Below are positions 47,603 to 56,453 of a DNA stretch of 64,000 nt, piece by piece. The position numbers were made by a program, and so were the translations under genes. How positions within the stretch are numbered: the first letter of the stretch is position 1; every line of letters begins with the position of its first letter. This DNA is from Planctomycetota bacterium. GTDB lineage: Bacteria > Planctomycetota > Phycisphaerae > Phycisphaerales > UBA1924. The notes under the pieces were generated by a model, which was not told the DNA's origin, did no database searches, and worked only from the letters and a program-made list of their open reading frames with translations. The stretch lies in the NCBI GenBank assembly GCA_003696675.1, contig RFGH01000116.1, positions 59,923-123,922 of the forward strand, in the 5' to 3' direction.

Positions 47603-50600
47603 ACCTCGTCCGCGATCGCGTCCGCACGCAGGGTCAACAGGTCACGCAGCTGGTCGGTGTCCAACTCCGTCAGCCAGCGCTCACCGTGACCGATGATGTT
47701 CTCGGCCAGCTCGGTCTTGCTCTCGATCATCTCGTCGATGCGTTCCTCCAGCGTGCCGCGGACGACGAACTTGTGCACCTGCACCGTCCTGGTTTGCCCG
47801 ATGCGGAACGCCCGGTCCGTCGCCTGGTTCTCGACAGCCGGGTTCCACCAGCGGTCGAAGTGGAAGACATGATTGGCAGCCGTCAGGTTGAGCCCCACGC
47901 CGCCGGCTTTGAGCGAGAGGATCAGGATCGGGTTCTTGCCCGTCGCCTCTTGGAAGGTCTCGATCATCTTCTGGCGTTGCCCCTGCGGCGTGCCGCCGTG
48001 GAGGAACAGCACCTCGCGTCCCAGCTCGTGACGCACCATCCCGCTGAGCAGGTGACCCATCTGGCGGAACTGGGTGAACACCAGCGCCTGGTCGCCCTCG
48101 CTGAGCACCTCGTCGAGCATCTCGAGCAGACGCACGCACTTGCCCGAACGCGACGGGTCGATGATCCGCCCAGCCTGCGGGTCCTGGTCCTTGAGCATCT
48201 GCGCGGGGTGGTTGCAGATCTGCTTGAGCTTGATCAGTGCCGCCAGCACCAGCCCGCGCCGATGGATGCCCTCGGACTGCTCAACCTCGGTCAGCATCCG
48301 CTTGACGCACGATTCGTACAGCGCGGCCTGCTCGCTGGTCAGCGGGCACCACTCGCGGCTCTCGAGCTTCTCGGGCAGATCGGCCGCCACGGTCGGGTCG
48401 GTCTTCACACGCCGCAGGATGAACGGGCGGACCAGGCTCCGCAGCCTATCCATCTTGCTGCGGTCGCGATGCCGCTCGATCGGCACCGAGAACTTCCGCC
48501 GGAAGTTGCCTGCCGGCCCGAGATAGCCCGGGTTGAGGAAGTCCATGATCGACCACAGCTCGCTCAGCCGGTTCTCCACCGGCGTGCCCGTCAGCGCAAT
48601 CCGGCGGGGCGCAGGAATCGCCCGCACCGCCTGGCTCTGCTTGGCCTGCGGATTCTTGACGAACTGCGCCTCGTCGAGCACCATCCGCCCCCACGGCACC
48701 GCCTCGAACAGCTCGCGATCGCGGTGGATCAACGCGTAGGTCGTCAGGACCAGATCGTGCTTCTTCGCTTCCTCGACGAACAGCGTGCCCTGCAATCGCT
48801 CGGGACCGTGATGCACCAGCACATCAAGCTCGGGCGCGAACCGCTCGGTCTCCTTGACCCAGTTGCCGATCACGGACATCGGCACGACGAGCAGCGTCGG
48901 AGCCGGGCGATGGCCCTCAACCGCCCCGTCTGCTTCGGACCGCTCGTGCTGCAGCAGCGCGATCAGCTGCACCGTCTTGCCCAGCCCCATGTCGTCGGCC
49001 AGACAGACCCCGAAGCCGAACCGCTCCATAAACGCCATCCAGCTCAGTCCGCGCTGCTGATATGGACGCAGCGTCCCCCTGAACCGCTCGGGCGTCTGCA
49101 GGTCCGGCAGGTGCAGCGCCACGCCCTCGGAATCGCCGCCGCCAAAGATCGACGCCACCCACCCCGTCGCGTGCAGGCCCGTCACCGCCACGCCGGTCTG
49201 ACTCGGATCAGTCGCCAGCGCCAGACGCATCGCCTCGCCCAGCTCCATCTCGCCGCCGGGATTCTCCTTGATGAACTTGATCGCGTTGGTCACATCCTCC
49301 GGGCGGATCTCGACCCACTTGCCTCCGATCCGCACCAGCGGCGAGGACTTGCTCGCGAACTGCTCGAACTCGTGCAGCGTCAGCGTCGTGTCCCCGATCG
49401 CGATCTCCCAGTGATACCCCACCAGCGTCCCAAGCCCGAGCTGCGGCCCGCTCGCGTCCGCCCCGCCCTGCTGCATGATCAGCTCGGCCGGGTCCGACTC
49501 GATCCGCAGACGCGCCCCCAGACGACCCGCCGGCGAATCCCACCACGCCGGCGCCTGCACCGAGAAGCCCTGCTCCTTGAGCACCGGACGCACCTCTCGA
49601 AGGAAGCGGTAGGCTTCCTTGGTCTTCAGCAGGATCTCGATCGGCTCGGATTCGTCCAGCACCTCTTCGAGCTTCTTGTCGTATCGGCTGGCCCGGCCAA
49701 GCTCGGCCATCAGCAGTTCCTGCGGCGAGTCCAGCGTCAACCCCTGCACCACGACCGAATCACGCGACAGCAGCCACACATCCGCCGCCTCGACCACCAC
49801 CTCCGGATCGACGCAGCTCTCCAGATAGAAACTCAGCGACCAAGCAACCGTGTCGTCGGGCTGCTGGATGTTCTCGTCCAACCCGTCGGCGATCGGCTCG
49901 GACAGGCGGAAGCCCAAACGCCACGCGGAGCTCTCTCCACGCTCTTCCAACGAGCCGATCCACCGACGCACCCGCTTGGTAATCTCCGCGCGCTGGGTGG
50001 TCGGCGCAGGGACGACCTCTGAACTGTCGAGCAGACCGTTCAGCCACGCGACCTGGGGATCCGCCTTCGGGTCCGTGTCCTCCAGCGTGTCATTCATGGC
50101 CTCGGCGATCAGCGTCCGCCTGCACGCCGCGTCCGTCACCGACGCCAAAAACGACAGGGTGACCGACCACGCGTCGTGCGCGTGCTCGTCCACCGCCGCC
50201 CGGGCAGCGGCCGGCATCGAGGAAATCAACAACGCCACCCGCCTGGCCGTCATCTCATCAGCCAGCCAGGGCCACCAAGACGCGGACAGATTCCCGTCCC
50301 CATCCTGCAACATCATCGGCACGAACCGATGCCCCGCGAGCAGATGTCGCGCCAAGCGCGCCGCCGCGTCGAAGTACACCACCCCAGACCCGAGCAGCAG
50401 AGAGCCGTCCGAGTCCTCCGCCCGCTCGGCGAGCGACTCGAGCACCACGCCCACACGCCCCGGATCGACCGACACCGTCGGCACCGTCACCTCGACCAGC
50501 CCGTCGCCCTCGGGATGCTCGGCACCCATCGCGATCGCCAGCGTGGAGCTCGGAAGCACCCGGCCCTCCCGCGCTGGCAGCCGCACCCCCACCTCCGCAT

Positions 50601-50757
50601 CGACACCGTCGATTCCCTCCGGACGGAACGCTCCGGGATGCGCGGCACCACCAGCCGGGGCGAAAGCCCGCTCCGCCCATAGGTGGAGCCGGTGACCCGA
50701 ATAGACCGCGTGGATCACCACGGCGTTCGTGCCAAGCGTCGCAGATGCCTGCACCAA
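47599..50757 (-). CDS. SNF2-family DEAD/DEAH helicase-like ATPase
   Basis: The protein has about 1052 residues if it starts at the TTG at 50757, seven bases after AGGAGGAG at 50765-50772; a GTG at 50754 is the alternative. The N-terminal half has no sure domain but resembles the SNF2-associated region of bacterial homologues. The motor has LADDMGLGKTVQLIALL near residue 587, LDEAQFVKNPQAKQSQ near 690, and helicase C motifs LSLKAGGVGLNLTAA and QATDRAFRIGQTR near 975. It should move on duplex DNA using ATP. It is coupled to the SWIM gene. The frame stays open upstream through the tRNA-Lys gene, but that part is not protein. Confidence 0.9.
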   Translation of the reverse strand: MVQASATLGTNAVVIHAVYSGHRLHLWAERAFAPAGGAAHPGAFRPEGIDGVDAEVGVRLPAREGRVLPSSTLAIAMGAEHPEGDGLVEVTVPTVSVDPGRVGVVLESLAERAEDSDGSLLLGSGVVYFDAAARLARHLLAGHRFVPMMLQDGDGNLSASWWPWLADEMTARRVALLISSMPAAARAAVDEHAHDAWSVTLSFLASVTDAACRRTLIAEAMNDTLEDTDPKADPQVAWLNGLLDSSEVVPAPTTQRAEITKRVRRWIGSLEERGESSAWRLGFRLSEPIADGLDENIQQPDDTVAWSLSFYLESCVDPEVVVEAADVWLLSRDSVVVQGLTLDSPQELLMAELGRASRYDKKLEEVLDESEPIEILLKTKEAYRFLREVRPVLKEQGFSVQAPAWWDSPAGRLGARLRIESDPAELIMQQGGADASGPQLGLGTLVGYHWEIAIGDTTLTLHEFEQFASKSSPLVRIGGKWVEIRPEDVTNAIKFIKENPGGEMELGEAMRLALATDPSQTGVAVTGLHATGWVASIFGGGDSEGVALHLPDLQTPERFRGTLRPYQQRGLSWMAFMERFGFGVCLADDMGLGKTVQLIALLQHERSEADGAVEGHRPAPTLLVVPMSVIGNWVKETERFAPELDVLVHHGPERLQGTLFVEEAKKHDLVLTTYALIHRDRELFEAVPWGRMVLDEAQFVKNPQAKQSQAVRAIPAPRRIALTGTPVENRLSELWSIMDFLNPGYLGPAGNFRRKFSVPIERHRDRSKMDRLRSLVRPFILRRVKTDPTVAADLPEKLESREWCPLTSEQAALYESCVKRMLTEVEQSEGIHRRGLVLAALIKLKQICNHPAQMLKDQDPQAGRIIDPSRSGKCVRLLEMLDEVLSEGDQALVFTQFRQMGHLLSGMVRHELGREVLFLHGGTPQGQRQKMIETFQEATGKNPILILSLKAGGVGLNLTAANHVFHFDRWWNPAVENQATDRAFRIGQTRTVQVHKFVVRGTLEERIDEMIESKTELAENIIGHGERWLTELDTDQLRDLLTLRADAIADEV

Positions 50758-50764
50758 GATCCGA

Positions 50765-50772
50765 CTCCTCCT
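50765..50772 (-). promoter_or_regulatory. Ribosome binding site that decides the SNF2 start
   Basis: AGGAGGAG on the minus strand is followed by seven bases and then TTG (50757-50755) and GTG (50754-50752). No ATG is available nearby in frame, so a non-ATG start is indicated. Confidence 0.75.
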
Positions 50773-50840
50773 CTGCGTCACGCCGAAGCGGACGCGGGCC
50801 GACCCGCTCGATCCCGGGTCTGGGGACGCGGGCCGGGAAA

Positions 50841-50912
50841 TGGGAGCCCTGGGATTCGAACCCAGGACCAATGGCTTAAAAGGCCACTGCTCTACCGCTG
50901 AGCTAGGCTCCC
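50841..50912 (-). tRNA. tRNA-Lys (UUU)
   Basis: The 72-base cloverleaf has acceptor GGGAGCC with GGCTCCC, the TAGCTCAGCGGTAGAGCA D-arm, anticodon loop CTTTTAA giving UUU, and T-arm GGTTCGAATCC. Discriminator is A; CCA is not encoded. It stands just upstream of the SNF2 gene on the same strand. Confidence 0.97.
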
Positions 50913-51039
50913 GAAACTGCTCCGCCCCGGGTACGCGGGCGCGAATAGGCAATGATATTCACCACCCCCGCGTCAGGCCAAATCCAACGCAAACCCTCTG
51001 AATTTTGCCCGCGGGCCGCCCCGCCACGCTCCGAATCGC

Positions 51040-52296
51040 TCAGCCTTCGTGCTCCACGCCTTCGACACCCGCCGCCCGAAGCAGCACCCCCGCGTGCCGC
51101 TCCGAGGCCCCCTGATTGGCCAGCACGCACGCCCGGGCCGCATCGCCCATCGCCGCCCGCGCCGCATCGTCTCCCAGCAGCCGTCGGACCGCCTCGCCGA
51201 GCCCCTCGCGGGACACAACCCGCAGCCCACCGCACGCCGCCAGCGACGCGGTCACGCTCTCGAAGTCCGAATGCGAGGGCCCGATCAACACAGGCAAGCC
51301 CAACGCCGCGGGTTCCATCGGGTCCGATCCGTACAGATCACCGAACGAGCGGCCGATCACCACGATGTCCGCAACCCGGTACAGCGTTGAGAGCTCCCCG
51401 ATCGAGTCGAGAAGAAACCGTGTCGCCCCGGGGCGTGCCGTCTCCCCCAGCCTCGACCGACGCACGCAGCCGGGCATCGCCGACGCCGCCTCATCGAAAC
51501 GCTCCGGCTTACGCGGGGCGCACACGAGCTGCACATCGCCCGGCACCGCCCCGTCCAGCAACGCCTCCTCGCCCGGGCCCGTGCTCCCCCCCACTACGAT
51601 CGGGCGGTCGAGATCCAGCCCCAGCGTCCGCGCCAGCCCGATCGATTCAACCGTCCGCCTCGAGCCGTCCGACACCGCCACCGCGTCCCACTTCATCGAC
51701 CCGGTCACGCTCAACCGATCGTCCCGCACGCCCATCGCCCGGAACCGCTCCGCGTAGGTCTCATCCTGAACGCACGCGAAGGACAGGCGACGGAACGACG
51801 GCCCGATCACCGCCCGCCCGCGCCGATATCCCCTGAACGAACGCACGCTCAGCCGCCCGTTGATCACACCCACCGCGATACCCCGCCGCACACACTGCCC
51901 CACCAGATTCGGCCAGACCTCCAGCTCCACGAGCCCCAGCGCGTCCGGCTTCGTCTTGTCCAGGAACCGCCGCACCGCCCACGAAAAATCCAGCGGCGTG
52001 CGCACCACATCGCAGCAATCCGAGTACAACGACCGCGCCCGAGCCAAACCCGTGTCCGTCGTGACCGACACGATCACCTCGGCGTGCTCGGCCAGCAGCG
52101 GCACCAGCGACCGGCAGGCCGCCGTCTCCCCCACCGACACCGTGTGCAGCACCACCCGCGGGCGATCGCCCGACGGACGCGTGAGCATGTGATCGATCTT
52201 CCCGAACCGCTCGCCCCATCCATCGCGCTTCTTACGGGCCCACACCGGCGAGAGCAACGCTCCGCCCAGGATGTACGCGACATCGAATCCGTTCAA
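51040..52296 (-). CDS. kdtA: 3-deoxy-D-manno-octulosonic acid transferase
   Basis: The 418-residue inner-membrane enzyme adds Kdo to lipid A precursors. An N-terminal hydrophobic segment (DVAYILGGALLSPVW) anchors it. The family motifs HTVSVGETAACRSLVPLL near residue 51, VELEVWPNLV near 125 and VIGRSFGDLYGSDPMEPAAL near 310 are clear. The length is normal for KdtA/WaaA. It lies between tRNA-Val and tRNA-Lys and near kdsA, which makes its sugar donor precursor. Together they indicate an LPS-type outer membrane. Confidence 0.94.
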   Translation of the reverse strand: MNGFDVAYILGGALLSPVWARKKRDGWGERFGKIDHMLTRPSGDRPRVVLHTVSVGETAACRSLVPLLAEHAEVIVSVTTDTGLARARSLYSDCCDVVRTPLDFSWAVRRFLDKTKPDALGLVELEVWPNLVGQCVRRGIAVGVINGRLSVRSFRGYRRGRAVIGPSFRRLSFACVQDETYAERFRAMGVRDDRLSVTGSMKWDAVAVSDGSRRTVESIGLARTLGLDLDRPIVVGGSTGPGEEALLDGAVPGDVQLVCAPRKPERFDEAASAMPGCVRRSRLGETARPGATRFLLDSIGELSTLYRVADIVVIGRSFGDLYGSDPMEPAALGLPVLIGPSHSDFESVTASLAACGGLRVVSREGLGEAVRRLLGDDAARAAMGDAARACVLANQGASERHAGVLLRAAGVEGVEHEG

Positions 52297-52357
52297 GGCT
52301 TGCTCGGGTCCGACGCGCCGGGGCGTCGGCTTGGGCTTACGGGTCCGTCCGGGTCAG

Positions 52358-52431
52358 TGGGCGGGGTGGGACTCGAACCCACGACATCTCGCGTGTAAGG
52401 CGAACGCTCTGGCCAACTGAGCTACCCGCCC
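52358..52431 (-). tRNA. tRNA-Val (UAC)
   Basis: The 74-base cloverleaf has acceptor GGGCGGG with CCCGCCC, D-arm TAGCTCAGTTGGCCAGAGC, anticodon loop CTTACAC giving UAC, and T-arm GGGTTCGAGTCCC. Discriminator is A; CCA is not encoded. It lies upstream of kdtA on the same strand. Confidence 0.97.
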
Positions 52432-52828
52432 GGAAACGGAGGATACGCCCCGCCCCCCAAAGCGACGAGTCCCAAAAGAGATCGCCGCCGGGTCGGACCC
52501 CGGCGGTGGCTTCCAAAGTCGGTCGGTTGTTCCCCGGGCGTGTGGTGCAGGTGGGAGGATGCCCGGCACGAGTCGGCCTGAAAGCCTCGATCTCGGGAGG
52601 ATGAGAAAAGGACTGCAAACGATAACGACTCCAACTCCGATCCGGGCGCACTCGTCCGCAAAATTCGACAACCGACACCCAATTACGGCAGATGACCCAT
52701 CTGATTTGGGGGGCCATTCCCCCGTATTGCCCATCAACCGGGGGAAATCGAGCCGCCCGACCCGCCGACATCCCCACCCCAGTCCCTCCCCAGCACCATC
52801 GCACGCGGGCGTTCTACCGTTGCGGTCC
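52432..52828. other. Divergent intergenic region between tRNA-Val and kdsA
   Basis: These 397 bases should hold promoters for tRNA-Val (minus) and kdsA (plus). AT content rises at about 52600-52730, but no clear -35/-10 pair, repeat or coding frame was seen. Confidence 0.4.
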
Positions 52829-53725
52829 ATGACCACACCGCTCGCCATCCCCCGCGTCTGCACCGTCGGCCCCGTCACCATCGGGCCCGGCCTTCCCCTG
52901 ACCATCATCGCCGGGCCCTGCACCCTCGAGTCGCTCGAACTCGGGCTCGAGGTCGGCCGCGCCATGAAAGCCGCCTGCGACCGGCTCGGGTTGCCCTACA
53001 TCTTCAAAGCCAGCTTCGACAAAGCCAACCGCTCCTCCGCTGGCTCCAAACGCGGCCCCGGCATAGACGAAGGTCTCGACGCCTTCCGCACCATCAAGCA
53101 GGAACTCGGCGTCCCCGTCACCACCGACATCCACACCCCCGAGCAGGCCGAGCGCGTCGCCGGTGTGGTCGACCTGCTCCAGATCCCCGCCTTCCTCTGC
53201 CGCCAGACCGACCTCGTCGTCGCCGCCGCCCGGGCCGCTGCGAAGCACAGCCTCGGCGTGAACATCAAGAAGGGCCAGTTCCTCTCCCCGGGCGAGATGG
53301 CCGGCCCGGTCCGCAAGGCCCACGAGGGCGGATGCGACAACCTCATCCTCACCGAACGCGGCACCTTCTTCGGCTACCACCGGCTCGTCAACGACTTCAC
53401 CGGGCTGGGTGACCTCATGGAACTCGACTGCTCGGGCTTCAGCAACCTCGGCCCGCCGCCCGTGTGCTTCGATGTCACCCACTCCACCCAGCTCCCCGGC
53501 TCCGGCGAGCAGACCGGCGGCCGCCCCGAGCGGGCCCCGCTACTGGCGCGGGCCGCGGTGGCCGCGGGCGTCCACGCCCTGTTCGTCGAGTGCCACCCCG
53601 AACCGAAGAAGGCGTGGTCCGACGGAGCGACACAGCTGAAGCCGGACAAGGTGGTAGCGATCCTCGAGCAGGCCGCAAGCATCCGGGACGCAATCGCGCC
53701 AGCGACACGGTCCGATCCCGATTGA
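52829..53725 (+). CDS. kdsA: 3-deoxy-8-phosphooctulonate synthase, metal-dependent class
   Basis: The 298-residue enzyme joins phosphoenolpyruvate and arabinose 5-phosphate to Kdo-8-phosphate. Motifs include IIAGPCTLES near residue 26, FKASFDKANRSS near 60 with GPGIDEGL, NIKKGQFLSPGEM near 149 and DVTHSTQLPG near 216. The cysteine in GPC, together with ECHPEP and SDGATQL, marks the metal-dependent class; the metal-independent class has asparagine there. The ATG at 52829 has only a weak ribosome binding site. It converges with rpmA. Confidence 0.95.
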   Translation: MTTPLAIPRVCTVGPVTIGPGLPLTIIAGPCTLESLELGLEVGRAMKAACDRLGLPYIFKASFDKANRSSAGSKRGPGIDEGLDAFRTIKQELGVPVTTDIHTPEQAERVAGVVDLLQIPAFLCRQTDLVVAAARAAAKHSLGVNIKKGQFLSPGEMAGPVRKAHEGGCDNLILTERGTFFGYHRLVNDFTGLGDLMELDCSGFSNLGPPPVCFDVTHSTQLPGSGEQTGGRPERAPLLARAAVAAGVHALFVECHPEPKKAWSDGATQLKPDKVVAILEQAASIRDAIAPATRSDPD

Positions 53726-53752
53726 GACACGGACGCACGGCGCCCAACCAAG

Positions 53753-53780
53753 AAAAAACCACCCGGTACGAACCGGGCGG
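53753..53780 (-). terminator. Terminator after rpmA
   Basis: On the minus strand CCCGGT pairs with ACCGGG around a TCGT loop (53762-53777), extended by outer GC pairs, and is followed by TTTTTT at 53758-53753. It lies in the convergent gap with kdsA. Confidence 0.85.
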
Positions 53781-53809
53781 CTGGTCAATCATCGGTCGGA
53801 AGCGATGTG

Positions 53810-54115
53810 TCAGTTGTTCTTCGCGGCCTGCTTGGCGCGGTACTCACGCAGCCACTGCGGACGCGGGGTGTTCTCTTCGAACGGGTCCACGTGGACCTTG
53901 TTGTTCTGGAACACCACACGCCCGCTCGCCACCGAGTACAGCGTGTCGTCCTTGCCCCGCTCGACATTGAAGCCGGGGTGGAACTTGGTGCCGCACTGAC
54001 GCACGATGATCGCGCCCGGCTTGGCCGACTCGCCGCCGTACAGCTTGATCCCGCGGTACTGGGGGTTCGAGTTACGCCCGTTCTTGGAAGAACCCTGACC
54101 CTTTTTATGCGCCAT
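53810..54115 (-). CDS. rpmA: 50S ribosomal protein L27
   Basis: The 101-residue protein starts [20 protein letters not shown], an L27 N-terminus that reaches toward the peptidyl-transferase centre. [18 protein letters not shown] near residue 36 and [14 protein letters not shown] near 60 are diagnostic. L21 is not adjacent, unlike in many bacteria. The frame is open upstream, but the family start at 54115 is clear. It ends at a terminator. Confidence 0.97.
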   Translation of the reverse strand: MAHKKGQGSSKNGRNSNPQYRGIKLYGGESAKPGAIIVRQCGTKFHPGFNVERGKDDTLYSVASGRVVFQNNKVHVDPFEENTPRPQWLREYRAKQAAKNN

Positions 54116-54243
54116 GACGACACCTTCCGTATCTGCAAACCGACACCCCGGCACCGGGGCGAGGACCGCAAGCGTAGACCCCGCCCCCGGCCCGGTCCAG
54201 CACCCTCGCCGACCGAGCCGCCAAGCCGAGCCCGGACAAAGAC

Positions 54244-54915
54244 TTACCGCATCACCCAACGCTTCTCGACCAGATCGAACGGACGCGAGCCTTGCTGACC
54301 GATGTCGCCCGGCGTTGCATAACGCAACATCATCGTCTTCCGCAGCGTGTACCGCTGCGGCTCGGCCGTGCCCCGACCGACCACATAAGACTCGCTCTCT
54401 CCCGACAGCCCGCCGAAGAAGATCGAGATCTCGTCCACATCCAGGTCCGTCGCCGGCCAGATCAGCACGCCCTCCCGGGCATGCTCCGGGCCGTTGAGCA
54501 CCGTCGAGACAATGTTGTTCTGGCTCTCCAGCAGCGGATTATCCAGCCGCCGCATGATCTCCTCGGTCACCGCGCCCGGCACATCACGCCCGGAACGCAG
54601 CACCTCGGCGTCCGAAGTGACCAGATCCACCGACGGGGCGAACAGCAGGTCCGAGCCCCAGTAGTTGGTCACCTTGAACGTCAGATAGAAGTATGACCGT
54701 GGGCCGCCCTCGGTCTCCACCCACGCCAGCCGCAGCGGGCCGGGCTCGAAGGTGAACTCCCAGTTCGTGGCCACCGGGCGCGGCTCAGGAGCCGCCGCCT
54801 GGGCCTCGCCCGCCCCCACACCCAGCGCCACCGCCGGAACTCCGACGGCGATCAGGGCGGCGGTGGACCCGGCCAGAAGCCGAAGAGCGGAGCGTCGGGG
54901 GCTGATTCGCGGCAT
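54244..54915 (-). CDS. Unknown secreted protein
   Basis: The 223-residue product has a signal peptide (basic start [14 protein letters not shown], hydrophobic core, AQAAA cleavage region near residue 41). The mature part is a single beta-rich domain with [18 protein letters not shown], reminiscent of general Ig-like secreted proteins, but no family was recognised. It should be periplasmic. It is upstream of rpmA by 128 bases on the same strand and divergent from the acetyltransferase gene. Confidence 0.7.
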   Translation of the reverse strand: MPRISPRRSALRLLAGSTAALIAVGVPAVALGVGAGEAQAAAPEPRPVATNWEFTFEPGPLRLAWVETEGGPRSYFYLTFKVTNYWGSDLLFAPSVDLVTSDAEVLRSGRDVPGAVTEEIMRRLDNPLLESQNNIVSTVLNGPEHAREGVLIWPATDLDVDEISIFFGGLSGESESYVVGRGTAEPQRYTLRKTMMLRYATPGDIGQQGSRPFDLVEKRWVMR

Positions 54916-55028
54916 CGTCGTCGTCCTCCCCGATCGGGGCTGTTGCGGAAAGGCCTGGGGCGGTAGTCTAGTGGCGAGCTCGGGGGGGTCAAACCGATCA
55001 TCCGCACGCCCGCCCCGGGCGGTTTCCC

Positions 55029-56075
55029 ATGCGTACCCGCCAGTTCAACCCGGTCCGCATCCCACCCGAACTCCGGGTGTCCGCCGCCGAACGCCTCGTC
55101 TCGGCCCCCGACCGCAAGCGGGCCGCTCGCCACCTCGTCGAAAACGCCCAGGCCCACGGCATCAACCTCGACCTGCTCTGGGGCAGCATCGACCATGACG
55201 CCCCCCACCCCTTCGTCCGCCAGGTCGTCATGGGCGTGCCCACCGCTGGACGCACCGGCATGGTCTTCCTCAGCCCACCCAGCCCCGAACGCCGCTTCGG
55301 CACATCGACGGCCCAAGCGCTCGAACTGACCGCCTGTCTCCGCACCATGCTGGACGAGTTCCCCACTGCCTCCCCCACGCCGATCGGCATCTGTCAGGTT
55401 CTCGCCGAGCCGGAGCACCGCTGGGCCGAGCAGGTCTGCCTCGACGCCGGCATGACCTGCGTCGGGCGCCTGAGCTTCCTCCGTATGCCATGGCCCGCCC
55501 GGCTCGAACCCGTCACCGACTGGCCCCCCGGCGTCGCCCTCCACCGCGTCCGTGATCCCCTCGACTTCTCAGAGCACGGCTGCGGCACCGCACTCGCCGC
55601 CGCACTCGAAGCCTCATATCAGCACACGCTCGACTGCCCCGAGCTTTGCGGCCTGCGCCCGACTCGCGATGTCATCGCCAGCCATATGGCCACCGGCCAG
55701 TTCGACCCCAACAGGTGGTGGATCGCCCGGCTCAACGGCCGCCCCGAAGGCTGTTGCCTGCTCAACCATTGCCCCGCCCAACGCTCGATCGAACTCGTGT
55801 ACCTTGGGCTTTCCCCGCGCACGCGCGGGCTCGGTCTCGGGCGACGCCTGCTCACCAACGCACTGCTCAACGCGGACGCGTCTGGTGTGCACGAAGTGAC
55901 ATGCGCCGTGGACACGCGCAACACGCCCGCGCTCAAGCTGTATCACGCCATGGGCTTCCGTGCTTTCTCTGCGCGGGTCGGATTCGTGATGCCAACTCGT
56001 GCCGCGACAATCGAAGCCAAACCCATCGCGATGTCGGATTCGGGTGCAACGATCGGGACATCCGGTGGACAATAA
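55029..56075 (+). CDS. GNAT-family N-acetyltransferase with N-terminal GNAT-like half
   Basis: The 348-residue protein has a C-terminal GNAT domain: ELVYLGLSPRTRGLGLGRRL near residue 255 includes the acetyl-CoA-binding R/Q-x-x-G-x-G/A type loop, and VDTRNTPALKLYHAMGF near 297 is the usual final helix. The first 150 residues show a similar strand-helix pattern (VVMGVPTAGRTGMVFLS, AEQVCLDAGMTCVGRLSFL) without the acetyl-CoA loop, so it may be a tandem GNAT with a degenerate first copy. The substrate is unknown. It is a single gene upstream of dnaA. Confidence 0.82.
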   Translation: MRTRQFNPVRIPPELRVSAAERLVSAPDRKRAARHLVENAQAHGINLDLLWGSIDHDAPHPFVRQVVMGVPTAGRTGMVFLSPPSPERRFGTSTAQALELTACLRTMLDEFPTASPTPIGICQVLAEPEHRWAEQVCLDAGMTCVGRLSFLRMPWPARLEPVTDWPPGVALHRVRDPLDFSEHGCGTALAAALEASYQHTLDCPELCGLRPTRDVIASHMATGQFDPNRWWIARLNGRPEGCCLLNHCPAQRSIELVYLGLSPRTRGLGLGRRLLTNALLNADASGVHEVTCAVDTRNTPALKLYHAMGFRAFSARVGFVMPTRAATIEAKPIAMSDSGATIGTSGGQ

Positions 56076-56453
56076 AAATCTGCGCACGCTAAACGCTTGT
56101 CATCGCGCAAACAGGCCGGATCTCGTGCCGATTTGAGTTCTTCAACCGCTTGCGTCAGCCGCGTGACACACTATGATCCCTTCCCGCCGGTCAGGGATGC
56201 GACCGGCAGACGGGCCGAGTTGTTCGCCCGCATCTGACAGCTTCCGCGTGAGCCGGCAGGCTCTCCACACAACCTGCCGACGGAAACGGAGCGACGCCCC
56301 GAGGGAAACCGGGCGTGTCGGGCGCGATCGGTGCGTGACTAGGGGAAGGACTCCAATCCGTTTTTTTCATGCCCGCGCCGGGCGGCGCACGGGGCGCGGT
56401 CGGACCGCGCCAGCACCGCCCACGCAGTCCCGGACGACCAGCGAGGCAACATC
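56076..56453. other. dnaA upstream region and leader
   Basis: The 378 bases carry a candidate promoter (56150-56177) and a long leader. No cluster of DnaA boxes or AT-rich unwinding element was seen, so this does not look like an origin. A TTTTTTT run at about 56359-56366 follows TCCG, which could pair with CGGA upstream near 56285; this gives a possible attenuator-like fold but a weak one. Confidence 0.45.
56150..56177 (+). promoter_or_regulatory. Candidate promoter for dnaA
   Basis: TTGCGT at 56150-56155 and TATGAT at 56172-56177 are separated by 16 bases. It would give a leader of about 270 bases before the dnaA GTG. Confidence 0.5.

Noticed and set aside
47686..50022. 778-codon plus-strand open frame
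   Set aside because: Opposite the SNF2 gene; composition of a shadow frame.
56076..56453. Riboswitch or origin of replication upstream of dnaA
   Set aside because: No known riboswitch consensus, no DnaA box cluster and no AT-rich element could be found.
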